The translations under genes were made by a program, and so were the position numbers. The notes beneath the pieces are model-generated. The model had not been told where the DNA came from. It saw nothing but the letters and a program-made list of their open reading frames with translations, and ran no database searches. This document shows, in pieces, positions 46,786-58,010 of a stretch of 64,000 nt of DNA. This stretch comes from Naganishia liquefaciens. Its lineage: Eukaryota > Basidiomycota > Tremellomycetes > Filobasidiales > Filobasidiaceae. The stretch's first letter is position 1; each line of letters opens with the position of its first letter. The stretch lies in the NCBI GenBank assembly GCA_013423385.1, contig BLZA01000002.1, positions 1 to 64,000 on the forward strand, written 5' to 3'.

Positions 46786-48504
46786 CTATCGTCGCGGCGC
46801 AGCGGCGGGTTGAGCTCGCGCACCACCGGCGGCTGGTCCTGCGCCAGGAGCAGTCGTCGGCATGACCATACCCATCCAGTTGCCGACGACGGACTTGACA
46901 GTTCGCCAGGCGTTCTCCACGGCAGGTCCCTTTCCAACAAGTTGCCGGTCGATGATGCTTGTCAGCGTCGCGACTGCTTGACGAGTGTAGGCCGAAGAGA
47001 TGTATCGCATTCGAATAAAGTGGGCAAGGAAGATGGCAGTGAGGAACGATCCTTGGAAGCTGCAGAGGGGACGCGGTCAGCCGAGTTTAAGACTTGGAGG
47101 CTATCGACTCACGTAACGGCCCGGAGAATGACCCAGCCGAGAATGGCGAGTTCGGCCTGCGAGACGAATCGCATGGCGGGATCGTAATTGGCCTTTGTCC
47201 ATACTCCAAGCCGTTTGGCCAAGTCAGTCAAGGCCGAGGCGGGGGCAGGTGCAGCACCGGCGCCGGTGCTTCCAGCCGCGCGGGGTTGTGTTGGCGGTTG
47301 CCTGCGATATGATGAGCACACGGCAGGTTGACAAGGAACGGCGGACCTACTTTGCGATTTTGGGGATGACGGTCGATCGGATAAAGGTCAAGCAGTGGAA
47401 GAGGGAGAATGTGGCGAACGGAATGAGGGAGACTGCGGAGTAGGAATTGTCAGACAATTGCACCGTGCTAAAAAAGACAAGCTCGTCGCGTCGTCCCTGA
47501 CCACGCAAGCTCGAAAACTCAGGCAGGACTATGTCTAGTCTTCGCTACACAGCTTCTTCCACTTTGATGTTTCCTTGAGCCAGAATGGCTTCCAAAATGG
47601 CGAGCCGTGCCACAGGACACCGACTCGGTCGACGGGAATCTGCTGGGGCACAGGCCAGACTCGCGGATGGCCCCTTAGTATCCACCGTCTACCGCGGCGA
47701 CGTTCCCGTCATCCTCCATGTCCTATCCACAATCTTTCCGGCAAACAGTGTGTCCTGCCATGTTTCCCGCCATGCGAACGATTCGCTTGCTGGAAGCGAT
47801 CCGAGCGCATTTCCCGTCACGGCGAGTGTCTCGATCATCTGCTACAGCGCCTCATCCTGCCTGACTCGGATACTCCTCGTCCGAGATCCTCGTAATCTTC
47901 CTGACACAATACCTCCTATCCTGGCTTCGATGACGAGGAAATGGTCGGTGACCTCCACGACAGCCTCGGACACCTCTCGGCTGCCACGTCTTCTCCCTGG
48001 CACTCGGAAATCTCACAACTTCCGCCTCATTTTGCACACACTGACAAACTCTTCACTCGTGCACGTCCTCCGAGTCGGCTCTCCTCACAAACTCACTGTA
48101 AACCGGCTTGCTGATCACCCAATACAGTGCCAACAACGCATACTGCACATTCTCATCCTTCAACGCCCGCTGCAGCCAGGCCTGATTGAGCGCCGGGGTT
48201 CCGAGAGACTTGTAAACGACGATCGCGTAGCTGACCAAGGTTCCGGCGTAAGCGGCTACAAATGGGACCTGGATCAGTAACGCCCCTCACTACACTCGAT
48301 TTCCACTACTGCTCACCCTTGTACCAGAATCCTGTGAGAGGCGCCTTTGAGAAGATTCCGATAGTGTACGCCCAAACGATTCTCGCTGCAAAAAGTCCCG
48401 TCAGTGCTTCCTCACCATCTTTTGACCATTCATCACTCACCGGTCGAGGAAAGGAGCAAAAAGTGGCCCGCGGCCCACAGATAGTGCGAATCCCAAATAG
48501 CCAT
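46786..48504 (-). CDS. TMEM33/Pom33-family membrane protein
   Basis: ER and nuclear-envelope membrane protein of the Per33/Pom33/TMEM33 family. The spliced order is MAIWDSHYLWAAGHFLLLSS, RIVWAYTIGIFSKAPLTGFW, GTLVSYAIVVYKSLGTPALN, LKDENVQYALLALYWVISKP, SLIPFATFSLFHCLTFIRST, an Ala/Pro linker, AILGWVILRAVTFQGSFLTA and FIRMRYISSAYTRQAVATL, ending with an Ala/Pro-rich tail at 46786. The intron after KPVY (47433-48096) is about 664 bp, far longer than any other in the window, and holds an open frame on the opposite strand. An upstream exon before MAIWD is possible. Confidence 0.82.
47585..48280 (+). other. Open frame antisense within a TMEM33 intron
   Basis: 231 codons without a stop, starting MASKMASRATGHRLGRRESA. 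It is rich in Ser, Arg and Leu and has no domain I know. Its 3' third overlaps TMEM33 coding sequence in antisense. It could be chance in GC-rich DNA, a nested gene or a relic; I do not call it a gene. Confidence 0.2.
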
Positions 48505-49028
48505 GGTGAGTGCGTTGATGCTTGATGTCGGATGCGATGCAGTGATGGCGATAACTGTCGACGCTGAATCGATGCCTGCAACAACCCGCCAGGCTGATAT
48601 CGCTCGTGCGAGTATGCAGCGGGCGTATGTCGTCATCGGACACAGGAACGCGCCACACAAAAAGAAAGCGCATGCATGACCTCATCGCCTTCGGCTTGCG
48701 CCAAGGGAAAGCGGCCCCGAGAAAGGAATGCGCGGATGCTATACTTGCGGGGTTCCCCTATCCAGGCCATGTTGGGCGACATTCTATATCAGCCGGTCGG
48801 GTGCACACGCAGGCTGGGTAGCAGGCCTGCTCACAGGCATGCCGTCGCTAGCCGTGCTCGAGCCCATCAGCATCATCTTACAAGGTCTCGGGCACTCTGT
48901 GCGTCGCTCGCACTGCCGTCCTGAAGAGACAGCTCGGGTGTCCATCTTCAAGAGCACACGTATGTCCCGGCTGACGCTTTGCCAGTCCTTGCCACGATAA
49001 GACCTACGGTCCATGGCTCATTCCACAA
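48505..49028. promoter_or_regulatory. Divergent region, TMEM33 / GH3 gene
   Basis: About 520 bp between divergent starts; no distinct motif recognised. Confidence 0.35.
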
Positions 49029-51324
49029 ATGCCATCGATGGCTTCATCAAAGATCTTGTTCCAACAACTCGTTGGCGAGATTGCCGCACATCGCATAGAT
49101 CCCTCTGATGCCGCGAAAGACTTATACTCCCAACTGACACCCGATGAACGCCTCTGGCTCCTCGACGGCGACATCGGCCTCCTGCAATTCATAGTTCAAT
49201 TCATCAGGGAAGGGTATTGCTTCCGTCCTGCCGTCGCTGGTTCGATCCCGCGACTCGGCATCCCAGGTATTCGTTTCAGCGACGGACCGCGCGGCGTACA
49301 ATTGCAGGGCAAGGGAACGGCCTTCCCGACAACGTCAACCCGCGCACAAACGTGGAACCCCGACCTGGAAGAGCAAGTCGTCAGTCTGCATCAAATCTTC
49401 GATTTCTCCTCATGCTGACTCATCCTGACAGGGCGTTGCCATCGGTAAAGAGCTCCGCGCCCTCGGCGGCAACTACTACGCCGGCGTATGCGTCAATCTC
49501 GCGCCCAACCCGAAATGGGGTCGCGCCCAGGAATCCTACGGCGAAGACCCGCTCCTCATCGGTACCCTCGGTTCAGCTCTTGTCCGTGGCGTCCGAACGC
49601 ACGCCATCGCATGCGTCAAACACTTTGCGCTCAACTCGATGGAGAATAAGCGGTTCGAGGTGGATGTCGAGTGTGATCCCGCGACAATGCACGAGTGCTT
49701 TCTCCCTCACTTTCGACAATGTCTCGTCGAGGGCGGGGCCGAGAGCCTCATGAGCGCCTACAATTCCGTCAATGGCGAATATGCCGGCGACAACGCCGCT
49801 TTGCTCGGCATCCTGCGCGAGACGTGGGGCAAAGAGGACGTGGTCGTCACCTCGGATTGGCTCTGGGGAACGCGCGACTCTGCCAAGTCTGTCAAGGCGG
49901 GACTCGACGTCGAGATGCCGTTGAGATCCAACAGGGCATGGCAACTCCCCAAGCTTCTCAGGCAGGAGCAAGTGGAATGGAGAGACATTGAGCGTATCGG
50001 GCAACGGATCTTGCGGATGGAATTGGCGTATTACGCACGCATGGTCGAGGCTCCGCAAGCCCCTGCTGACGCTCCCGGTTGCAAGGAACACCGAGATCTA
50101 GCAAAACACGTCGCCGCAGAAGGAATGGTCTTGCTCAAGAATGATGATGTTCTGCCCATCCGACCTACAGGACAACGCATTCTGGTCGTCGGGCCTCTCG
50201 CAACATCCACGCAGACGGGCGACAACGGATCATCCTTCGTTCCCGACTCCACAGTCGTCAGTCCGCTCGAGGGTCTCAGATCCCAAAGCGGAATCACCAT
50301 CGCCTACCTCGATGGTTACGACCTCGGTCGCGTTGAACGTGAAGCCCAACGCGCCGACATTGTCTTCGCCCTCGTTGGATACACCGGCGCAGACGAAGGC
50401 GAGTACATCGCCAACCTCGATCCCATCGGCATGGCCGCCTCGCTCCCCTACCTCGCGCCATATCCCGTCATCGCAAGAGCCATTTGCTGGACTGCTCAAT
50501 CGGTGCTTGGCTTGGTTCGGCTTGTCAAGGGCGAAATCGGCGGCGGCGACCGGAAAACACTTCGGCTCAGACGAGCAGACGAACAATTGCTGCGAGCAAT
50601 CGTGACCGTTGCCGGGACCAAGACGATCGTCGCCATCGAGTCCAGTGGACCCGTCATCCTGCCCGCCCTAGTACGTAAAGGAGCGGCCGCGATCATGATG
50701 ACGGGCTATGGTGGCTGTCAATACGGCAACGCCCTTCGAGAGGTCCTCTTTGGAGATGCCGAACCAGCTGGAAGGCTGGCATACAGTATCGTGAAATCGG
50801 AAGACGATATCGCCGAAATTGATATGAACGCTACATCGGTCGTATATAATCGGTTCTGGGGATATCGCCTTATACAACTGAAAGGCGAGCGCGCGGCCTA
50901 TCCTTTCGGCTTTGGACTCGGCTATGGCGATTTTACCCTGGAGGACTTGCAGACGTCGTCAAGTCTGAATGAGAGGTTCTTCGAAGTCAGAGTTTGTATC
51001 GCAAATAGGGGTCTTCATCAATCATCTACCGTCGTGCAAGTCTACGCGGGCAAAGCTTCACCCCTCGCCTCCGAATGTACACGCGTCCTCGTAGGCTTTG
51101 CTCGAAGCTCAAGATTGCCGCCAGGTCAATTCACCTCCGTCTCAGTGCGCTGCCGCTTGGATCCATTAGCACGTTGGGAATCCAAGAGCGATCAATTCTG
51201 CGTCACGCGGGGGTGGTACAAGATAGCAGCATCGCGATACGAAGGGGATGCCGATGCGATTGTCAAGGTCATTCCGGTGCAGCAAGTCAGGTGGACGGTG
51301 AAGACGAGCGATAGATTTGCATAG
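49029..51324 (+). CDS. Glycoside hydrolase family 3 beta-glucosidase-like protein
   Basis: GH3 enzyme releasing terminal beta-linked glucose or a related sugar. Order: IRFSDGPRGVQLQ, VNLAPNPKWGRAQESYGEDP, AIACVKHFALNSMENKRFEV, the nucleophile motif VVVTSDWLWGTRD, then the second domain with AAEGMVLLKNDDVLPI, ILVVGPLA, AIMMTGYGGCQYGNALREVL, GDAEPAGRLAYSIV, YPFGFGLGYGDF and a fibronectin-III-like end. One intron, 49377-49431 (GTCGTC...GACAG), joins EEQ to GVAIGKELRALGGNYY. No signal peptide is seen at MPSMASSKILFQQL, so it is probably intracellular, unlike secreted cellulolytic GH3 enzymes. About 740 residues. The start could be the second Met. Confidence 0.88.
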
Positions 51325-52858
51325 TGAATCGACCCCCTCGGCTCGCACTCTTCCCTGTTTCGCTAAGTGCATCTCGGTATTTCCAGAGGCTCTGGCTATG
51401 ATATCGACTCTGATGTTACAAGGTGACAGCCGTCATATTCGCCATAATCACATGATCGCGCACACTGGCTCCGGTGGTGCTTGGTATCTCGGACTCTCAA
51501 ACTTGACCGGCTTTCCCATCGAGACCTGATTTTCGTGCGCGTCAGTCAAAACCTTGCGCGTCTCTGAAACGTATTTTCTATCAAACGTCACATACCGGTG
51601 TCACCATGCCTCCTGGCATTTTGGTTCCTTCATCGATAGAGATATCTGCGGGGTGTCTCCTGTGACAGGGTCGTGGTCAAACTCACCTGGAGGAACCCAA
51701 GTAGGAAACTCGAGCACGGAGGACATGGTAAATACGGCACCTCCAGGTAGGAGCGTGCCTGTCGGAAGACTGCGAAAGCGAGGACGCCGAGGACAACAGT
51801 GAGCGCAGAATGGCCTCCTTGCTTGAACATTGCAACTGACAAAACTCCCTCAGTTCTGCCATCCAAATCGATCAATGTTCAGCTTTCGAATAGACAGCCG
51901 AATCATCATACCTCTACTTACAATGTATGATAAGCGTTATATTTGATACCATATCTAACAGAGAATGTCAGTCTCAGAGGCGACAGCTCTTCATTGATTT
52001 TCATACCCCTCTGGAATGAGACCTTCCTGTCGAGAGCAGGATTCTGTCAGCTTGTACGAGCTCCCCGCACATGTCAGTACAAACATCTTGCGGTGCTTCA
52101 ACTGCTACGGCCCATGGATGAACCGCCTCTCCTGCGCCTATACCAGGGGTTTTCAGTTTCTGGTCGTGCAATCTCGCCGAACTGGAAGACATGATGCCTG
52201 GAAATATGCTCTGAGAAGTAAGTTTGCGCTCCGTGTAATAGCCTTGATTGCTATCCGCCTAAAGGCGTAATGAGGGGAGGCCTGAACAAAAGCTACTCGC
52301 AACGCATATGTACCGTTTGCAAGCATGATGTTCCTTCACGAGCTCCCGTCTCACACTCCTTTCGAAGATCAGGAGTACGAGGATTCTGATAGACAAAGGT
52401 GCTTGCTTGCTTGTCGTGAAGTGTGAATCACATTTCCCTTACATCCTTACTCGGTATTCTCACAAATAACACGTCTTAAAGTCGAATCCTTTTCGTCATT
52501 GTGCGCATGCCTGCTCTCGCATAAGCGGGTCTCCGCTTAAGGTTCAACTTCAGAGTTTCGGGGCATTCCGTGGCGATCACAAATCCTCTGTATTCACCGA
52601 ATCTACATTCCGCAGTTGTATTGAGGTTTCGTGCTGGGCCGCTATGCGGCGTTGATCAGGGTCAGCGAGAACGATACAGCGCGACTACCTCGCTTCCCCG
52701 CGAATCTGAGAAGCATCTATATTCTCTGGAGGGAAATCTATAAGACAAACGCTTTCTGCAAGATACTCTTTCTTGCTATAGGTAATCGGCATTCTGTTGG
52801 TCGCGAAAGACGGAGCAAGTCGAGGTGAGGACAACAGCCATCGCACTGACCATTGTAT
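51325..52858. other. Gene-poor stretch
   Basis: No recognisable gene. A hydrophobic open frame on the minus strand (51630-51875, HSALTVVLGVLAFAVFRQ) might be part of a small membrane-protein gene, with a possible GTGAGT donor after FLLGFLQ, but this is not established. Confidence 0.3.
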
Positions 52859-53600
52859 TCACCGAGTGCGTTTTTTGACCTTCGACGTCGTCACTTCCCG
52901 AGCGTGAAAGCTATTCTCAAGAGCTCGAATTATATCCCCGCGATATACAACCTTATTCGTGAGATCCTTGAAATGCAGCTGTTTGACTTCTTGCACGGTC
53001 GCCCCTATCTGTATCGCCAGATCGAACAGACTGCAGGCTTCTCGTATCTCCTTGGTACTTTCGGAACTCCAGAATCGATACTGCGAAGCACCGTCATGTG
53101 GATTCCAGCTCGAATCTTTCTGGTGTCTCTTTGCAATCAGTCGATTCAATATCGCGAGATCACTGATAGCCTCGTCTCGCTACTTTGGAATTTCTGGCGC
53201 GGATAATTTAAAAGAGTCTGGTGGTAGGAGGCGTTTCACTGTGACTTCTGCTCCTTTCCGGCGGAACATCCAGACGCTGGCACAAGAGCTTTGACGAAGT
53301 CGGTTCATCACGGCGGTCATTCCGAGAACGACTATGCCGCAAGGGCTACGATACCTAGCAACAATTCCCCAGTTTCCACAATCTGGAAAGGGAAACGGCC
53401 GGCTCTCCCATGGTGAAGTTTCTGCCAAGTTGTCGTCACAATTGAAAGGTTCTCCTTGACGCTTGAGAACAGGCAGCCGCTCTCCAGATTCTCTGAGGAT
53501 CGTGTGCTTTCGATTGGCAACTCAGTCGCGACCGTGCAGTCAGATCCGATTGTACCTGTATTTACGTCTGAGCAGGCTTCAGACGATCGCATACGGTCGG
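52859..53600 (-). CDS. Uncharacterised spliced gene (3' part)
   Basis: I do not recognise this protein. Removing GTGAAA...AGTAG (about 53208-53149) joins FRRKGAEVT to RDEAISDLAILNRLIAKRHQ, continuing QYRFWSSESTKEIREACSLF, IQIGATVQEVKQLHFKDLTN and a basic tail ending SKVKKRTR. Upstream, a GTGACG...TTCCAG intron would join LRESGERLPVLKRQGEPFN to CGNWGIVARYRSPCGIVVL. Further upstream frames (RLEKLLKKKRQQ near 53640) may belong to it. The end at 52859 is firmer than the start. Confidence 0.4.
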
Positions 53601-55234
53601 AGCGGTTAAGAGAGCCCTGTTGACGTTTCTTTTTCAGTAGCTTTTCTAACCTCCAGAGTTCTCACAGTCCACATGTGAGCGCTCTACGGACCTTTCCACC
53701 TTTCGAGCGGTTGGCGGAGTGGCAACGAAGTTGCGACCCACTCGTTGTCAGTCGGACTTTGCATGAACGCCAGAAGGACAGTAGGCCCACTGCCGGTCCC
53801 TGATCGATTCGAGAGCCCTCGAGACTTATTGCTGACCGCTCCCCTGGGAACCCCATTATGTGTTCCAGAATCATACTGGTCTTCATGGCAAACAAACTCT
53901 TACAATTCTCTTATAAACCCCCGTTCAGCCTTCGCATGTACTGTGAGGCATCCGGACAATCTTTGTCTATCGAATGACACGTCAGCTCCGAGACGGTTAC
54001 AGCTGGAGAGGGTTGGGCACTGAACGAACGCAGACGAGACGGATCTATCGATACTGCCGTCATGATACGTTTTGCTTCTGCACGAGACCTGATATGGGAT
54101 ACTCGTGACCTCGCCTTCTTCCGCTTCTCCCCTGGAGGTTGTTTTTTGCCTTCAGTCTAAGACAAAGAGGAGCCATATGAGTGATGAATCGCTGTGGCAG
54201 TTCCGATACAGCTTGTCGGGATCGTCGAAGCGAAGACACTAGGCTCTCGTACAGTAGAAACGATCTCCAGCCTCATCAGCGATGTGTCTGACAATCCTGA
54301 CAGGATGAGCACACAAACCGAAAGATCCGAAGGGACTCTGGCAGGGGATTTAGCGATTCCTGGAGGTGTATGGCCAGATTGAGAAAAATCGCTCCGAGTC
54401 AGAATAGGCGGAGTCTTCGCCGTTTGGGACTGTGCGCTCTCTGCATTAGCGAGACCTGCCAACGTCTGAGAGTCCGTGCGAAACTCTTTATTATATACAT
54501 ATGAGATGAAGGGAAGTGTAAGAAGGCCTTCACTATACACCCAAAACCAGATGGGATCATCAAAAGAAGCAACCTGTTACCTACAAGATGGCTGTGCCTG
54601 TCACGCACCACATATGTGAAGAACTCGCTGCATTCCAAGGGAAGTCAGCCAGCCTGCCGCGAGCGACAGAGGATAAGGTCAAAAGCTTCTCGTGAAGGAA
54701 CATGTATTTTCCTTCTCACAAAGCAGCTTGCACTGCACCTCTGGCGATCATGCGCAGCTATAACACATATCGATAGGATAGCAGGGGGAGATACATCTCC
54801 CTCAAAAAGCACTGGTGTTTCATCCTGGACGAAAGGCCTGTATGGCAAGATGAATGAGTTCAGAATCGCCAACGAGACGCTATACAGGACTTGTTCGAGA
54901 TTGGAATAAATATCTCTGCAAGAGGAAAGGATGATGAGCAGCATCGAGTTCAAGACGGAGATGCAGAGGCCGTGAAACCCCACAAGTTACTCATCGACAC
55001 TCGCCCAATCGCCCAGCCACCCGCCCCGTGCGACTGACTCTACACCGAGCGGATGCAAATCCCCGACTCGCGGACGCCGAGCTTTGCGAATGACGCAGGT
55101 GTAAATGACGAAGCGGACTTCTTCATGCCCGACCGACGTTGCTTTTCCACCTTGGCGTGTGTCCCTTATTAGGTCCATTCAACGCCGTCTGGCTTGGTCC
55201 GCCGTGTGTACTCCTCAACAGCATCGCTACCACA
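53601..55234. other. Gene-poor stretch before the OSBP gene
   Basis: Scattered open frames on both strands without domains. Possible upstream exons of the 52.9-kb gene may lie at 53.6-53.9 kb. Nothing else is supported. Confidence 0.3.
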
Positions 55235-57040
55235 ATGGGCATCGTTGATCAGATCAAGTCGGCTCGTAGAGCGAGCACTGCATCGTCGGATGGCGGAACC
55301 ATGACCGCGTCGACCAGTGGGGAGAAGGCGCCGGAGGGAAATCCGGACGACACAGAGGTCTTGGACAAGGAGGAGGGGAACTTGGTGATGGCCCTGATCA
55401 GTCAATGTAAGTCGCGTGGATTGAGCATCGGAACCGCCTCGAAGTGTGACTTCGGGCAACTTCAGCCACTGCGCAGACGTGCGTCTAAATCCTTGAATGC
55501 TGATTCCTCTTGCATAGTACGTATCGGTATGGATCTCACAAAGATTACTCTGCCAACGTTCGTGCTCGAGCCAAGAAGGTGGGTATCAGCTCGGATCTCG
55601 AGCTACGCGCGATGCTAACCTTGTCTTCAGCATGCTCGGTAAATACAATTCTAGAACACCTTCTGCCACTACTGACAATCTCCCCAGAGCGCATAACGGA
55701 CTTTACAGCACACCCAGAACTCATCTTCGGCGCAGGCAACATTGAAGACCCGAAACAACGCTTCTTGCATGTCACATCGCTCATTCTCGCCGGCTGGCAC
55801 ATCAAGCCCAAGGGCGTCAAGAAGCCGTACAACCCCGTCCTCGGTGAATTCTTCCGATGCACATATCGATACGACGATGGATCAGAGGGATACTATGTCG
55901 CCGAACAGGTCTCGCATCATCCCCCCATCTCTGCATTCTTCTATATCAGTCCCAAGAATAGGGTGATTATCACCGGTGAACTCAAGCCCAAGAGCAAGTT
56001 TCTGGGCAACTCGGTTGCGACGATCCTAGAGGGGCAAAACCGCGTGCGCTTGCTGGATCGACCAGAGGACGGCGAATATACCATCACCATGCCCAACATG
56101 TTTGCACGAGGTATTCTGTTTGGAAAGATGTTGCTCGAGCTCGGGGACATCTCTTCTGTCCGATGCCCTCGAACAAACCTCAGCTGCGATATTGAATTCA
56201 AAACGAAGGGCTGGCTTTCTGGAGGATACAATGCTGTTGTGGGAACTGTCAAAGGTCCAAATGGAACAATGGGGGAAATTACAGGACACTGGGACAAGAG
56301 CATGGAGTACAAGGATAAAAGCGGGAAGAAGCAAATTCTGTTTGATGCGGCTACAACAAGGGTCACGCAGAAGATGGCTCCAGCGGAAGATCAACAGGAG
56401 CCCAATGAGTCGAGAAGGTGAGTCTTGCCGAAATGCGGTTACTGCAGCTGACTTGCAACCAAAAGATTGTGGTCAAACGTTACACGCGCTATCAAGAATT
56501 CGGATATGGAGGCTGCTACCGCGGAAAAGAGTAAGATCGAGGATGTGCAGCGCGAGGGTGTGAGAAAGCGAGAGGCAAGCGGAGAGCGACATCGTCTCAG
56601 GTTCTTTGAGCCGGTCGGAGACATCTACATGCCGAATATCGGCGTGGATCAGTGAGTCCAAAATCTTTCGGGAAGACGGCGCACTGACCGGTATGTACAG
56701 GCTCGCCTCACACAAACCCGATGAAATGGAGCGATTGGTCAAGGAATGGATGTTTGGCACATCGCCGGCATCGCCTCCCACGTCCGCCCAGCCAGCGGCA
56801 GGTAGCACACCAGTATCACCCCGCACAGCGGCTGCGCCACTGCCAAATAATGCAGAGCTCGACACGGCCAGTATCAACAGCGACAGTTCCTTCAAGTCCG
56901 CCTCGTCGGCGATTCGTGAGTTCACTTCCTACATGGTGCCTGCCGCCGCTGATATGCTTCTTGTAGCCGTGCACCTTACCGCACCGGGACCTCCTGTCGA
57001 CGGACCCAAGCTTGCCATGCCTCCTCCGAATGCCAAGTAG
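55235..57040 (+). CDS. Oxysterol-binding protein (OSBP/Kes1-like lipid transfer)
   Basis: Short OSBP-related protein without a PH domain, moving sterol and phosphoinositide between membranes. Landmarks are MDLTKITLPTFVLEPRSMLE, FLHVTSLILAGWHIKPKGVK, PYNPVLGEFFRC, the signature EQVSHHPPISAFFY and TKGWLSGGYNAVVG. Start MGIVDQIKSA at 55235, stop at 57038-57040. Introns include 55579-55630 and 55639-55687, which flank an 8-nt exon (55631-55638) that supplies the middle of EPRSMLER. A stop-free 51-bp intron, 56916-56966 (GTGAGT...TGTAG), lies near the end; splicing gives SSAIPVHLTAPGPP. The C-terminal tail is Ser/Pro rich. Confidence 0.93.
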
Positions 57041-57349
57041 ATGTTCCGGTATGCACTCGTTATGTGATACCAGCCTCACCGGATATTCCTGGGTCTGGGT
57101 GGATGGATCAGGTTGTAATGAAACACGATACTTAGCTGCAAGAAATACTTGATGTATGCTCTTTTGCAGCGTGATAAGAGGATGATTGTGTAACGTGAGC
57201 TAGAGGCCGCCAGGCTGTTATGCATCCAGCATACATAATGGGTTTCGTTTCTCCCGTGGCAAATAAGCTGATCAGCATCGCTGAAGCGATCTTCGTGCTT
57301 CTTCCTTCTTTCACTATGAAACGCTGAAACGGCTTATTCCAAAGATCAC
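57041..57349. other. Intergenic between OSBP and tRNA
   Basis: About 310 bp without a gene. The tRNA upstream TATA-like element begins at 57350. Confidence 0.4.
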
Positions 57350-57357
57350 TATATATT
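57350..57357 (+). promoter_or_regulatory. TATA-like element upstream of tRNA-Asn
   Basis: TATATATT lies about 30 bp before the first tRNA base, a placement known to help pol III transcription in some fungi. Its role here is inferred. Confidence 0.4.
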
Positions 57358-57384
57358 GTGTTAAGAAAGCCCCAAAACATCGCC

Positions 57385-57480
57385 TTCTCACTAGCACAGT
57401 GGTAGTTGCGTCGAGCTGTTACTTGCCTTGATGGCGTATTCGACACTCGAAGGTCGTTGGTTCGACCCCAACGTGGGAAG
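57385..57480 (+). tRNA. tRNA-Asn (anticodon GTT) with 23-nt intron
   Basis: The cloverleaf folds by hand: acceptor TTCTCAC / GTGGGAA, a D arm of three pairs, anticodon stem TCGAG / CTCGA, five-base variable loop AGGTC, T arm GTTGG-TTCGACC-CCAAC, and discriminator G. The A box TAGCACAGTGG and B box GGTTCGACCCC match the consensus. The anticodon GTT (57418-57420) follows the usual T33. A 23-nt intron (about 57422-57444) sits one base 3' of the anticodon, the usual site. Confidence 0.88.
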
Positions 57481-57483
57481 ATC

Positions 57484-57488
57484 TTTTT
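57484..57488 (+). terminator. Pol III terminator of tRNA-Asn
   Basis: A run of five T starts four bases after the tRNA end, the standard RNA polymerase III stop signal. Confidence 0.8.
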
Positions 57489-58010
57489 GTTTGTCCTAGT
57501 GGTGGAATGAGTGTTCTCGAATCTGGCCCGGCTAGTCGTATGAGTAATTTCCAAGGACTGCGAAAGTCCCTGGTGATCATACGCAAGCATTCCAAACAAC
57601 GACAATAGTGCACGACAACTTTCAGGCGATTTTGATCTCTAACTGGCCAAGACGCCATAACGCGACACCAAGAACATTCATTTTCATCTTTCTCGCGTCA
57701 CGGACAAACAGATATACTACGACTACAGAGAATTGCGGTGCCCAAAGACGCCGAAGGAGAATTATATCCGACAACCGACTGAGCCAGAAGGGGTGTTTGC
57801 CCTTCAACTCCTCTTACCTGCTGTTTCTTCTACAGCAGACCACCCACCCCGATTCGATACACCAAGAGTTTCGTTTCCACTTTCCATCCACATCTAAGCC
57901 CAACAACACCAGAGTCGACGCATCTAGAGAAGATTCCTTGAGGTAGAGTACAAGCGCAGAGTGCTGCCTGAATCCCGATTGTTGTACATTTTGTTGCAGT
58001 GATGCGATTT
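57489..58010. other. Intergenic, 3' side of the Puf gene
   Basis: No gene is supported. On the Puf sense strand, just after the stop, the sequence contains two TGTA cores (around the stop codon and near 57986); TGTA is the core of Puf binding sites, but neither is a full consensus. Confidence 0.35.

Noticed and set aside
57132-57605. 157-codon minus-strand frame over the tRNA
   Set aside because: It runs antisense through a well-folded tRNA with its promoter boxes and terminator and has no domain.
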